From positions 1,393,001 through 1,457,000 of the forward strand of contig CP136575.1 in assembly GCA_035196065.1 (NCBI GenBank): a DNA stretch of 64,000 nt, in the 5' to 3' direction. Source of the DNA: Sphingobium sp. (GTDB taxonomy: Bacteria; Pseudomonadota; Alphaproteobacteria; Sphingomonadales; Sphingomonadaceae). The notes below the pieces were generated by a model that ran no database searches, was not told where the DNA came from, and saw only the letters and a list, made by a program, of their open reading frames with translations. Numbering within the stretch: the stretch's first letter is position 1; each line of letters opens with the position of its first letter. A program made the position numbers and the translations under genes. This document shows positions 27,359 through 35,549 of this stretch, piece after piece.

Positions 27359-28665
27359 GAACGGATCAGAAAGAAGCCAGCCGCTACAATCCCCATAACG
27401 GCTGTCGCCAACCAGCCACCGACGGAGAGTTTGCCGGAAACACGCAATTTACCCATGACAGCGCGATTGGTGGCAATCAGCATCATCACCACCATCAGCG
27501 GTGCCGCCAATACGCCGTTGACAACAGCGGCCCAGTATAACGCCTTGATCGGATCTACACCCACATAATTGAGCGTCAGCCCCGCTATCGTGGCGACCGC
27601 AATGGTGGCGTAAAAGGCCTTGGCCTCGCGCGGCTTGCGGTCCAGCCCCTCCACCCAGCCGAAACTCTCGCTCACCGCATAGGCTGCGGATCCCGCCAAT
27701 ATCGGCACCGCCAGCATGCCGGTGCCGATGATCCCGATTGCGAATAGAGCAAACGCGAAATCCCCGGCGATCGGGCGCAACGCCTCGGCTGCCTGCGCCG
27801 ACGATTCGACATGCGTGATGCCATGCGCGTTCAGCGTTGCAGCGGTCGCAATCACGATGAACAGTGCGGTGAGGTGTGAAAAGCCCATGCCAAGCATCGT
27901 ATCGAGCCTGATCCGCCTCAATTCGCTGCCCGCCCGACGAGGCGCGACACATAACGGCTTTACATGTCGGCGATGCTGTTCCTCCACCTCTTGCCCCGCC
28001 TGCCAGAAAAACAGATATGGGCTAATGGTTGTCCCCAAGATCGCGACCAGCGCCATGGCATGTGCATTGTCGAACACGAAATTCGGGACAAGAGCACCAA
28101 AGGCCGCCTTGCCCCAGTCGACCCCGGCGACAAAGACCACGGCTACATAGGATAGCAGGGCGAGCGTGCTCCATTTGAGGACACGCGCATAACTCGTATA
28201 GCTCATGAAAATTTCCATCAGCACGCAGACAATCGCGAACAGCCCGGCATAGACCATCACCGGTCCGCCAATCAGCAATCCCAGCGCCGCGCCCATCGCT
28301 CCCAAGTCCGCACCCAAGTTGATGATATTGGCAATGAGCAGCAGGTTGACGACAATTTGTAGCAGCCAGCGCGGATAATGGCGGCGCAGGTTTTGCGCGA
28401 CGCCCATGCCCGTCACCGAACCGATTTCTGCACTGATCGCCTGAATCGAAGCGAGCAGCGGATAACTGAACAGGATTGCCCAGCCCATGCCATAGCCGAA
28501 CTGCGCGCCAACCTGGCTGTAGGTGGCAACACCGCTGGGATCATCGTCGGCGGCCCCGGTAACCAAGCCTGGCCCCAACTTTCGCAGGCCTAACCGGATT
28601 CGGTCGAAACGGGATCGGTCGCGTGGGCGACGATGCGGCGAATTTGCCTTTTCCATCCGCACCAT
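27352..28665 (-). CDS. Nramp-related metal transporter lacking the canonical Mn/Fe site
   Basis: The 437-residue protein has about eleven membrane segments and belongs to the Nramp superfamily. The first segment has GAADDDPSGVATYSQ where Mn/Fe transporters have DPGN, and the sixth has GTTISPYLFFWQAGQE in place of the MPH-containing helix. Loss of the metal-binding Met and His resembles the Nramp-related group associated with other ions such as Mg2+; the ion cannot be named here. ATG 28665 is chosen; 28656 is possible. It is divergent from the Usp gene. Confidence 0.88.
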   Translation of the reverse strand: MVRMEKANSPHRRPRDRSRFDRIRLGLRKLGPGLVTGAADDDPSGVATYSQVGAQFGYGMGWAILFSYPLLASIQAISAEIGSVTGMGVAQNLRRHYPRWLLQIVVNLLLIANIINLGADLGAMGAALGLLIGGPVMVYAGLFAIVCVLMEIFMSYTSYARVLKWSTLALLSYVAVVFVAGVDWGKAAFGALVPNFVFDNAHAMALVAILGTTISPYLFFWQAGQEVEEQHRRHVKPLCVAPRRAGSELRRIRLDTMLGMGFSHLTALFIVIATAATLNAHGITHVESSAQAAEALRPIAGDFAFALFAIGIIGTGMLAVPILAGSAAYAVSESFGWVEGLDRKPREAKAFYATIAVATIAGLTLNYVGVDPIKALYWAAVVNGVLAAPLMVVMMLIATNRAVMGKLRVSGKLSVGGWLATAVMGIVAAGFFLIRSQ

Positions 28666-28783
28666 CTGTCATGCCGGCCCTCGAGATCGCATCCGTATTT
28701 TCCCTGATATGGCGGTCATCAAGCGCCAGCTAGGCTGTTTGGATCAACGATTACGGTCGGTTTTTGCTTGAGGAGAAACCATC

Positions 28784-29596
28784 ATGAAATCGATATTGCT
28801 CCACGTCCAGAGCGATGCCGGGATGGAGGCGCGATTGCAGGCAGCATTGGCGATTGCGCGGGCACATGGTGCCCATGTCAGTTGCCTGCATGTCACTCCG
28901 ATCAATCTCTACATCGTATCCGATGGGGTTTATGGCGCTTATCTAGTGCCAGACTTCGCAACACGGCTGGACGCGATGGAGGCAAAGATCCGCGCCGACA
29001 TCGAGGGAAGGCTGAAGAATGAGGATGTGTCCTCCGACTATCAACAGATCACCGGAGATCCTGCCCAGGAACTGATCAGCCGATCGGCCTTGGCCGATCT
29101 GATCGTGCTGGGACGCTACCATCATCATGAGACGCGCTACACTCCGCTGACGCTAATTGGTGACGTGTTGAGCAATGCACGCGTGCCGGTGCTGATCCAG
29201 CCGCAGGAAAAGGCGGTATTTGATGCGTTTGATTCTGCCATCGTCGCATGGAATGGCAGTCTGGAGGCAGCGAGTGCTTTGCGCGGTGCGCTACCGATGT
29301 TGCGCAAGGCATCGGCGGTCCATGTCGTCACCGTCGAGGAGCCGAAGGAACATGAATTGCCTTCGCTCGCTGCTTCGGAATATCTGGCGCGGCATGATAT
29401 CAAGTCGGAATTGCATCCACTGACCAAATCCGAAATTCCCGTGGCTGAGGCGATTGTTTCGACAGCTCAGATCATGAAGGCCGCATATATTGTAATGGGC
29501 GGATATGGCCACAGCCGGGCGCGCGAATATCTCTTCGGCGGCGTTACGCGCGACTTGTTGAAGGAATCGCCAATCCCGCTCCTGATGGCGCATTAA
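28784..29596 (+). CDS. Tandem universal stress protein
   Basis: The 270-residue protein has two Usp domains, about residues 1-140 and 145-270. The second ends in GGYGHSRAREYLFGGVTRDLL, the G-2x-G-9x-G-(S/T) ATP-binding motif. The first has ADLIVLGRYHHHETR with a degraded version, so only the second domain probably binds ATP. Paired Usp proteins are frequent in FixJ- or Dos-type hypoxia regulons. ATG at 28784 follows GAGGAG. Confidence 0.93.
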   Translation: MKSILLHVQSDAGMEARLQAALAIARAHGAHVSCLHVTPINLYIVSDGVYGAYLVPDFATRLDAMEAKIRADIEGRLKNEDVSSDYQQITGDPAQELISRSALADLIVLGRYHHHETRYTPLTLIGDVLSNARVPVLIQPQEKAVFDAFDSAIVAWNGSLEAASALRGALPMLRKASAVHVVTVEEPKEHELPSLAASEYLARHDIKSELHPLTKSEIPVAEAIVSTAQIMKAAYIVMGGYGHSRAREYLFGGVTRDLLKESPIPLLMAH

Positions 29597-29795
29597 GCCG
29601 CAATGTTTGCGGGTGATCCAGCCTATCGGGATTTTGCGGTCGCGCTTGTCGCCGACGTTTTGATCTGCATCCAAGCCAAATCCGACATGAACGTTCTCAA
29701 CGCCGACTGGTCAAGAGGGCGGCGGTTCTTAACGCGAGCCGTGCTGCCTTGACCCATTCCGGCTCAGTTTTTGAAAAAAATGGAAGGAGGTGAAG

Positions 29796-31352
29796 GTGGA
29801 TCAAGTGGAGATTGGATTTCACGGGGCCGCCGGAACTGTAACGGGATCATGCTTCGAAGTGCGGGGCAGAGGAAAGACGATACTTGTCGATTGCGGGATG
29901 TTTCAGGGCACGCGATCGCTGGAGGCGCTCAATCACGAACAACTGCCCATTGATTGCAAAGCGATCACTGCGGTCATCCTGACTCACGCGCATCTCGACC
30001 ATTGCGGGCGACTGCCCTATCTGGTCGCCAGCGGTTGCCGCGCGCCTGTGTGGATGACCTCGGCTACTGCGGACATCATCGAGCCGCTGCTTCTGGATTC
30101 GGCCAAATTGGCTGCTGCAGAGGCCGCCCGGCGCAATCGGCGGCCCGACAGGATGGGGCTCACACCTTTTGTCCCGCTGTACACAGGTGACGATGTGACC
30201 GCATTGATGGGGCATGTCCGCGAGACTGCATTTTGCGAATGGAAGGATCTGGAAGATGGTGACGGCTTTCGACTTTGGGACGCCCGGCATATTGTCGGCT
30301 CTGCATCGGTTGAACTGAAACTTGCAGGGCAACGCATCCTGTTTTCTGGGGATATCGGCGGCGGCAGTTCCATCCATTGTGCAGATGCCGACTTGGGCGG
30401 CTATGACCAGATAGTGTGCGAGGCAACTTATGGGGATCGCACCCGTGAGCCAATGTTGCTGAGTGAACGGCGCGAACAATTGGCGGTTCATGTCGAAACG
30501 ACATTGGCGCGCAACGGCAACCTTCTGATCCCTGCTTTTGCGGTCGAACGCACACAGGCTGTGCTGGAAGATCTGGCTGCACTTTTCGAAAGCCAGCGGC
30601 TGAAGAGGGTGAATGTCTTTGTCGATTCACCTTTGGCAGAACGGGTCACAAGGGCGACCTTGCGGCATCGCCATGCAGGATATGATCTGATGAAGGTGCC
30701 CAATATCCGTTTCGTCCATGATGTAGAGGAATCGAAGCAACTCAACAGCATGAGCGGCGTCATCATCATCGCCGGATCGGGGATGTGCCAGGGCGGACGA
30801 ATCCGCCACCATCTGGTTCACAATCTGCCACATCCACGCGCGCGGGTGCTATTGGTTGGCTATCAGGTCACAGGCACATTGGGTTCCGTACTCCGCGATG
30901 GTGCGCGCCATGTACGCATTTCCGGGCAAGATGTTCCTGTAAGGGCCGACGTGCACAGCCTTGATGCCTACTCGGTTCATGCCGACCGTCCGGCACTGCT
31001 TGATTGGATCAAGGCACGCGGGCCGGTGTCAGGGTCGGTTTTTCTGGTTCATGGTGAGAGCCCGGCTCTTCAGGCGCTATCGGGTGCTGTTGAGGTCTCC
31101 GCCATGACGCGGGATGTGATTGTCCCTGTGTTGGGGGAACGATGGCAGGCGAATGCCGGTCACGCATCCAGGCGTAAGGTCGCCGCGCGTTCGGACGCGC
31201 ATTTGCTGATTGCCCCTCGGGACTGGACGGCAAGTCTTGCCGCGCTCGAATCGAGCCTTGCCGACCGGCTGCGCGGTCTTCCGTCGGATGCTGCGCGCGA
31301 GAGGGCTTTGGCATCGCTTTCCCGGGCGCTTGATCGTGCTGAAGGTCGATAG
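29796..31352 (+). CDS. MBL-fold beta-CASP RNase-like protein
   Basis: The 518-residue protein has a metallo-beta-lactamase domain with THAHLDHCGRLPYL as the HxHxDH motif and ILFSGDIGGGSS for the metal-binding Asp. The inserted beta-CASP domain contains PAFAVERTQ and the downstream SGMCQGGRIRHHL and HSLDAYSVHADR motifs of the RNA-processing CPSF-like group. It probably cleaves RNA. The GTG at 29796 is five bases from AGGAGG, better spaced than GTG 29790. It follows Usp in the stress island, where such a gene is often seen with PEP synthase and Hsp20 genes. Confidence 0.88.
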   Translation: MDQVEIGFHGAAGTVTGSCFEVRGRGKTILVDCGMFQGTRSLEALNHEQLPIDCKAITAVILTHAHLDHCGRLPYLVASGCRAPVWMTSATADIIEPLLLDSAKLAAAEAARRNRRPDRMGLTPFVPLYTGDDVTALMGHVRETAFCEWKDLEDGDGFRLWDARHIVGSASVELKLAGQRILFSGDIGGGSSIHCADADLGGYDQIVCEATYGDRTREPMLLSERREQLAVHVETTLARNGNLLIPAFAVERTQAVLEDLAALFESQRLKRVNVFVDSPLAERVTRATLRHRHAGYDLMKVPNIRFVHDVEESKQLNSMSGVIIIAGSGMCQGGRIRHHLVHNLPHPRARVLLVGYQVTGTLGSVLRDGARHVRISGQDVPVRADVHSLDAYSVHADRPALLDWIKARGPVSGSVFLVHGESPALQALSGAVEVSAMTRDVIVPVLGERWQANAGHASRRKVAARSDAHLLIAPRDWTASLAALESSLADRLRGLPSDAARERALASLSRALDRAEGR

Positions 31353-31448
31353 GGGAAACACCATAAGTGTCATTCCCGATTGGCCGCTTTTCCTTAGTTC
31401 CCCACTAACTAATCCGTGCAGGGGACAAGATTTTTCAGGAGAATTGTC

Positions 31449-32099
31449 ATGAAAACCGACAGTCAATTGCAAGACGATGTGATGGCAGAACTTGAGTGGG
31501 AACCCAGCGTCGACCATGCCAATATCGGCGTTGCCGTGAAGGACGGAATTGTTACGCTTTCAGGCTTCGTCAGCAGCTATTCAGCCAAGCTTGCCGCTGA
31601 GAATGCCGCAAAGCGGGTTAAACATGTTCGCGGTCTCGCCGAAGAAATTGAGGTGCGCTATCCCAGCGATGCGAAAACGTCCGATCCGGAAATCGCAAAG
31701 CGTATTGCCGACATGTTCGAATGGAGCGTGTCGATCCCCCAGAACAAGATCAAGATCAAAGTCGAGCATGGCTGGGTAACGTTAAGCGGCGAGGTGCCCT
31801 ATCATTTCTACCGAGAGGCCGCACGCGACCTTGTTTCAAGGATCAGCGGTGTGAAAGGCATTTCCAACCTGATCGCGGTAAAGAAAGCGCTTTCGGCTTT
31901 CGATGTTCGGGATCGGATTGTGGCGGCGCTCAAGCGCTCGGCGGATATTGACGCCAGCACGATCACGGTCGTCACCGACGGCGATACCGTCAAACTCGGC
32001 GGTAAGGTACATGCCAGCTACGAACGCAAGGTGGCAGAACGGGCGGCCTGGGCGGCGCCCGGGGTTAACCGGGTTGAAGACAATATTTTAGTCATCTGA
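31449..32099 (+). CDS. Triple BON-domain protein
   Basis: The 216-residue protein is made of three BON domains, roughly residues 6-70, 78-145 and 148-214, each with the pattern of V/I-x-DGxVTLxGxV and a central Gly (KDGIVTLSGFV, EHGWVTLSGEV, TDGDTVKLGGKV). There is no signal peptide, so unlike OsmY it is probably cytoplasmic. BON proteins bind membranes or phospholipid and often appear with Usp and Hsp20 under osmotic or oxygen stress. ATG follows AGGAG. A strong terminator follows. Confidence 0.93.
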   Translation: MKTDSQLQDDVMAELEWEPSVDHANIGVAVKDGIVTLSGFVSSYSAKLAAENAAKRVKHVRGLAEEIEVRYPSDAKTSDPEIAKRIADMFEWSVSIPQNKIKIKVEHGWVTLSGEVPYHFYREAARDLVSRISGVKGISNLIAVKKALSAFDVRDRIVAALKRSADIDASTITVVTDGDTVKLGGKVHASYERKVAERAAWAAPGVNRVEDNILVI

Positions 32100-32139
32100 C
32101 TTATGCAGCATACCCCCTAAGCGACCCGGGGGGCAGACT

Positions 32140-32185
32140 GGGCGGGCCTCGTTTCAATAGAAAATGAGGTCCGCCCTTTGTTTTT
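32140..32185 (+). terminator. Rho-independent terminator after the BON gene
   Basis: GGGCGGGCCTCGTTT pairs with AAATGAGGTCCGCCC over a CAATAG-type loop and is followed by TTTGTTTTT. This is a textbook intrinsic terminator 40 bases after the stop codon. Nothing codes in the rest of the 32100-32463 gap. Confidence 0.88.
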
Positions 32186-32377
32186 GCCAAACATGCATGC
32201 AGCCGGCATCACAGGTGTCTACAAACCAATGTCGGGTAAAGCCGCCAATGGCAGCTGCATTGTCAGGGCATGACTATGACACTGCCGACCAACCGTTCCG
32301 GGGCATTGACGGACAATGCCAAACGAACGTGCACAGCAGTGTAAGATTTTGCGCCGGTTACAGAAAAGCGGCAAGGT

Positions 32378-32432
32378 ACAGGCGGCAGGTTCGCTATGGG
32401 GAGTGGGGGGGTAAGCGAAACCTGCCGCCTGT
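32378..32432 (-). terminator. Long inverted repeat downstream of hsp20
   Basis: An 18-base arm starting ACAGGCGGCAGG (32378-32395) pairs almost perfectly with the arm at 32414-32432, with one bulge, across an 18-base loop. It lies about 30 bases past the hsp20 stop. A smaller CCTGGCA/TGCCAGG hairpin lies just before it. There is no long T tract on the minus strand, so it may be a terminator or a stable RNA structure. Confidence 0.5.
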
Positions 32433-32463
32433 TAGGCCTGGCAGTTATTTACGTGCCAGGAAT

Positions 32464-32952
32464 TTATGAACTGATCGGTATCTTGCGCTCGCGCTCAATT
32501 GCCGCAGCGCTTTTCGGCAGATGTACCGACAAAATGCCATCACGGGCGCTGGCCCGAATCTTGTCATGATCAATGCCTTGGGGCAGCTCGACCGCGCGTT
32601 CAAAGCGGCCATATCGGCGCTCGGAGAAGATGTAGCCTTCTTCCTTTTCCTCATGCACTTCCCGCTTCTCACCACAGAGACGTAAGATGCCGTCGGAAAC
32701 TTTCAACTCGACATCCTCTGCTTTCATGCCGGGGATTTCGGCGATCAGCTCAAATTCCTTGCCCTTATCCTTGAATTCAAGTGCGGGGCCGGACAGCGCC
32801 TGAATGCGGCGCGTGAGGTTGAGACCCATCGGGCGAGACCAGAAGTCGTCCAGCAAATGGTCAAAATCTCCTCGCAGTTGGGCAAGCGGTTGCCAGAAAT
32901 CATCACTGCGCTTCGCAGCGGAGCCGGACGTTACAACATCATGCTTGGTCAT
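32464..32952 (-). CDS. Small heat-shock protein, Hsp20/alpha-crystallin family
   Basis: The 162-residue protein has an alpha-crystallin domain at about residues 58-150. It has conserved EIPGMKAEDVELKVSDGILRL near the start and the A-x-x-x-GIL motif (ASARDGILSVHLPK) near its end, followed by the IPI motif at the C-terminus used for oligomer contacts. It is an ATP-independent holdase. ATG follows GGAGG. It has a divergent promoter region with fixL and a FixJ-like box pointing toward it, so low-oxygen induction is likely. Confidence 0.96.
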   Translation of the reverse strand: MTKHDVVTSGSAAKRSDDFWQPLAQLRGDFDHLLDDFWSRPMGLNLTRRIQALSGPALEFKDKGKEFELIAEIPGMKAEDVELKVSDGILRLCGEKREVHEEKEEGYIFSERRYGRFERAVELPQGIDHDKIRASARDGILSVHLPKSAAAIERERKIPISS

Positions 32953-33033
32953 CGCATCCTCCAGTTGATGTAATCATTAAGAGAGTTTCTTACTGATATA
33001 TGCACAGTGATAGTCTGGGTATCCGATTAAACC

Positions 33034-33052
33034 CTTACGCACTCCTACGTAA
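33034..33052 (-). promoter_or_regulatory. Candidate FixJ-type site ahead of hsp20
   Basis: On the minus strand the sequence reads TTACGTAGGAGTGCGTAAG. The TTACGTAGG core is identical to the one before ppsA and points to hsp20, 91 bases from its start codon. Position fits activation of a promoter near 32990. The site could also act on fixL, whose true start is uncertain. Confidence 0.5.
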
Positions 33053-33063
33053 TTGTACGCATT

Positions 33064-34680
33064 GTGCGATCTAACGGACTGCGTGACGACAATGGCAACA
33101 TTTTACAAACAAGGGTGTCGTCAAGAGAAAAGGCGGTGAGACGCTTGAAAAGTTTTTACAAAACTTTACAATTGGGACCTGAAGATTTTCTTGATACTGT
33201 TCTTGATGCGATTCCCGATGCGGTGATCGTTATTGGCGTCGATAACAAGATTATTGCAGTAAATTCCGCAGCATTTGAAATGCTGGGTGTGACGTCACCT
33301 GCAGACCTGCCGAAAGGGGGGCTGTTGTCGCTGATCGCGCAGAACAGCGTCGTCACCTTCCAGCGCCATTTTGACCGCATTGCCGCAGGTGAGCTAAATG
33401 CTTCCCTGCAGCATTTGGCCGTCGATGTTCAGACGAAAGACGGCCTGCATCGCGCCGTTGAGTGCCAGATGACACCGCTGATGTCGCATGATGGCGTTAT
33501 CGCAGGGGTGGTTTGCACGGGCCGCTATGTCACCAGTAGAGATGTCAATCTTCAGCCGCTGACCGATAACGCCGCCTTGTTGTCTGCTATCCTCGAGACG
33601 GTTCCCGATGCGATGGTGGTGATTGATGAAAATGGGCTGATCACTTCCTGCAGTGCGACTGCCGAAATGCTTTTTGGTTATTCTGCTCGGGAACTGCTCG
33701 GCAAAAATGTCCGCCTGCTGATGCCGGAACCTTATTCCAGCGCGCATGACGGTTATATCAGGCGCTACAGGGAGACGGGCGAAAAGCGGATCATCGGAAA
33801 TGGCCGAACGATAGAAGGCCGGCGAAAAGACGGAAGCATCTTTCCGATTGCGCTTTCCATTGGGGAAGCGCGCACCAATTCGCATCGTGCCTTCACAGGG
33901 TTCATCCATGACCTCACCGAAAAGAATGAGGCAGAGGCCCGACTGCAGGAAGTGCAGGCGGAATTGCTTCACGCATCGCGATTGAGCGCGGCTGGCACAT
34001 TGGCTTCAGCATTGGCGCATGAACTGAACCAGCCCCTTACTGCGATTGCCAATTATGTTGCCACCGGCAGTGATCTTGCCGTTCAGGCCTTGCCGGAAAA
34101 TTCGGCAATAATTCAGGAAGCCTTGGGCGAAGCCGCGAAGGAAGCATTGCGTGCTGGACAGATAATTCGGCGGATGCGCGATTTTGTGTCGAAGGGTGAA
34201 CTGCAAACCCAAATCCTTCCGCTCTCCAAGCTGATCAATGATGCGACGACTCTGGGCCTGATGGGGGCACGCGAAAAAGGTGTGAGTTGGTCGGTCGAAA
34301 TCGAACCAGGGGTCGATCAGGTGATGGCTGATCGGGTTCAAGTCCAGCAGGTGATGGTCAATCTGATCCGCAACGCGATCGAGGCGATGGAAGGGCAGCC
34401 GACCCGGTCATTAACGATCACTGCGCGTCCCCATGGGGTTGATATGGTGGAAATCATCGTGGCGGATACCGGACATGGCATTTCTATGGAAATGCAGGAT
34501 CAGCTCTTCCTGCCATTTATCAGTACCAAAGCGCGAGGCATGGGGTTGGGGCTTTCGATCTGCCGCACAATTGTCGAAGCGCATGGCGGACAAATGACAG
34601 TTGGGGCCGGAACCAACGGGGGTACGACGTTTAAATTCACGCTACCGCTTCCGCCCAAGGAGACCCTGCATGGCGACTGA
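33064..34680 (+). CDS. fixL: Oxygen-sensing histidine kinase FixL (two PAS domains)
   Basis: The 538-residue soluble kinase has PAS1 (about 40-160), PAS2 (about 170-285), a HisKA domain with phospho-acceptor His319 in ALAHELNQPL, and an ATPase domain with DTGHGI and GMGLGLSICR. PAS2 keeps the FixL heme signature: His228 in AHDGYIRRY and Arg248 in IIGNGR, 20 residues apart, as His200/Arg220 in Bradyrhizobium FixL. It should therefore bind heme and sense O2. The start is unsure: GTG 33064 has no good ribosome-binding site; GTG 33115 or 33136 (after AAAGG) are plausible. fixJ overlaps its end by 11 bases. Confidence 0.94.
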   Translation: MRSNGLRDDNGNILQTRVSSREKAVRRLKSFYKTLQLGPEDFLDTVLDAIPDAVIVIGVDNKIIAVNSAAFEMLGVTSPADLPKGGLLSLIAQNSVVTFQRHFDRIAAGELNASLQHLAVDVQTKDGLHRAVECQMTPLMSHDGVIAGVVCTGRYVTSRDVNLQPLTDNAALLSAILETVPDAMVVIDENGLITSCSATAEMLFGYSARELLGKNVRLLMPEPYSSAHDGYIRRYRETGEKRIIGNGRTIEGRRKDGSIFPIALSIGEARTNSHRAFTGFIHDLTEKNEAEARLQEVQAELLHASRLSAAGTLASALAHELNQPLTAIANYVATGSDLAVQALPENSAIIQEALGEAAKEALRAGQIIRRMRDFVSKGELQTQILPLSKLINDATTLGLMGAREKGVSWSVEIEPGVDQVMADRVQVQQVMVNLIRNAIEAMEGQPTRSLTITARPHGVDMVEIIVADTGHGISMEMQDQLFLPFISTKARGMGLGLSICRTIVEAHGGQMTVGAGTNGGTTFKFTLPLPPKETLHGD

Positions 34681-35329
34681 AAAACTGGTCCATATCGTCG
34701 ACGATGACGACGGCGTCCGTCGTTCCGCCGCTTTCATGCTCAAACATGCGGGGTATCGGGTCGAACTGCATGTTTCCGGTGTCGACTTCCTGAAACAGGC
34801 CAAATCATGCGAACGGGGATGCGTTTTGCTGGATGTTCGCATGCCGGATATGGATGGTCTGCAAATTCAGCAGGAAATGGTGAAACGCGGCATCGACATG
34901 CCGGTTATAATCCTGACGGGGCATGGCGACATTGCAGTTGCGGTTAAGGCGATGCGCGCCGGGGCAGTCAACTTCATCGAAAAGCCCTATGAGAAAGAAG
35001 ATTTGCTGGGTTCAATCGAAGAGGCTTTCCATCGCCTGGAACGCACACATAATCGCGAGATGAAAGCTGATGAAGCACGCGTGCGGCTGGCCAGTCTGAC
35101 GGGCCGCGAACGGGATGTGCTTGATGGTTTGGTCGCGGGTTATCCGAATAAGACCATCGCTTATGATCTCGGCATTTCGCCACGCACCGTAGAGATTTAC
35201 CGTGCAAACATGATGGAAAAGCTGCGGGTACGCAGTCTGTCAGAGGCGTTGCGGATCGCCTTCATTGCTGAGCAAGCCGATGACGGGGTTTTGCAGATTT
35301 CCACTACAGCTGTTCAGACAGTGGAGTGA
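34670..35329 (+). CDS. fixJ: Response regulator FixJ
   Basis: The 219-residue protein has a receiver domain (HIVDDDDGVRRS, phospho-acceptor Asp55 in LLDVRMPDMDG, Thr in ILTGHGD, Lys in IEKPY) and a LuxR-type DNA-binding domain (LTGRERDVLDGLVAG, ISPRTVEIYRANMMEKL). It is phosphorylated by FixL at low O2 and activates target promoters. ATG at 34670 follows AAGGAG and overlaps fixL. The TTACGTAGG-type boxes before ppsA and hsp20 are its likely local targets. Confidence 0.96.
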   Translation: MATEKLVHIVDDDDGVRRSAAFMLKHAGYRVELHVSGVDFLKQAKSCERGCVLLDVRMPDMDGLQIQQEMVKRGIDMPVIILTGHGDIAVAVKAMRAGAVNFIEKPYEKEDLLGSIEEAFHRLERTHNREMKADEARVRLASLTGRERDVLDGLVAGYPNKTIAYDLGISPRTVEIYRANMMEKLRVRSLSEALRIAFIAEQADDGVLQISTTAVQTVE

Positions 35330-35382
35330 TAATCTGATCGTCGCGTTTTGGGCGGTGATCCTGCACTGCAGAACATAGTATT

Positions 35383-35412
35383 GTTCCGGATTGCGTGCCG
35401 GGCTGCCGGAAC
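35383..35412 (+). terminator. Possible hairpin after fixJ
   Basis: GTTCCGG pairs with CCGGAAC across a 16-base loop 53 bases past the fixJ stop. There is no T tract. The rest of the gap up to 35550 shows nothing recognisable. Confidence 0.25.
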
Positions 35413-35549
35413 GCAGTTGGAAATATGAATGGGGCGCATCACTTCTGACCAAGAGGCTCGCCCCATATGGATTATTCGTTTCAAACCCAAGACCCAGCCG
35501 TGCTCGGTGTTGAATGCGAGCCCGCCATCCCGCCGCACTTAGCGCCCGA

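Noticed and set aside
32164-32469. Possible 101-residue protein in the BON-hsp20 gap
   Set aside because: It starts inside a terminator and runs through hairpins; composition is not protein-like.
32964-32976. FNR/FixK-like TTGAT...ATCAT in the hsp20 leader
   Set aside because: The spacer is three bases rather than four and the right half is imperfect; it also lies too close to the start codon.
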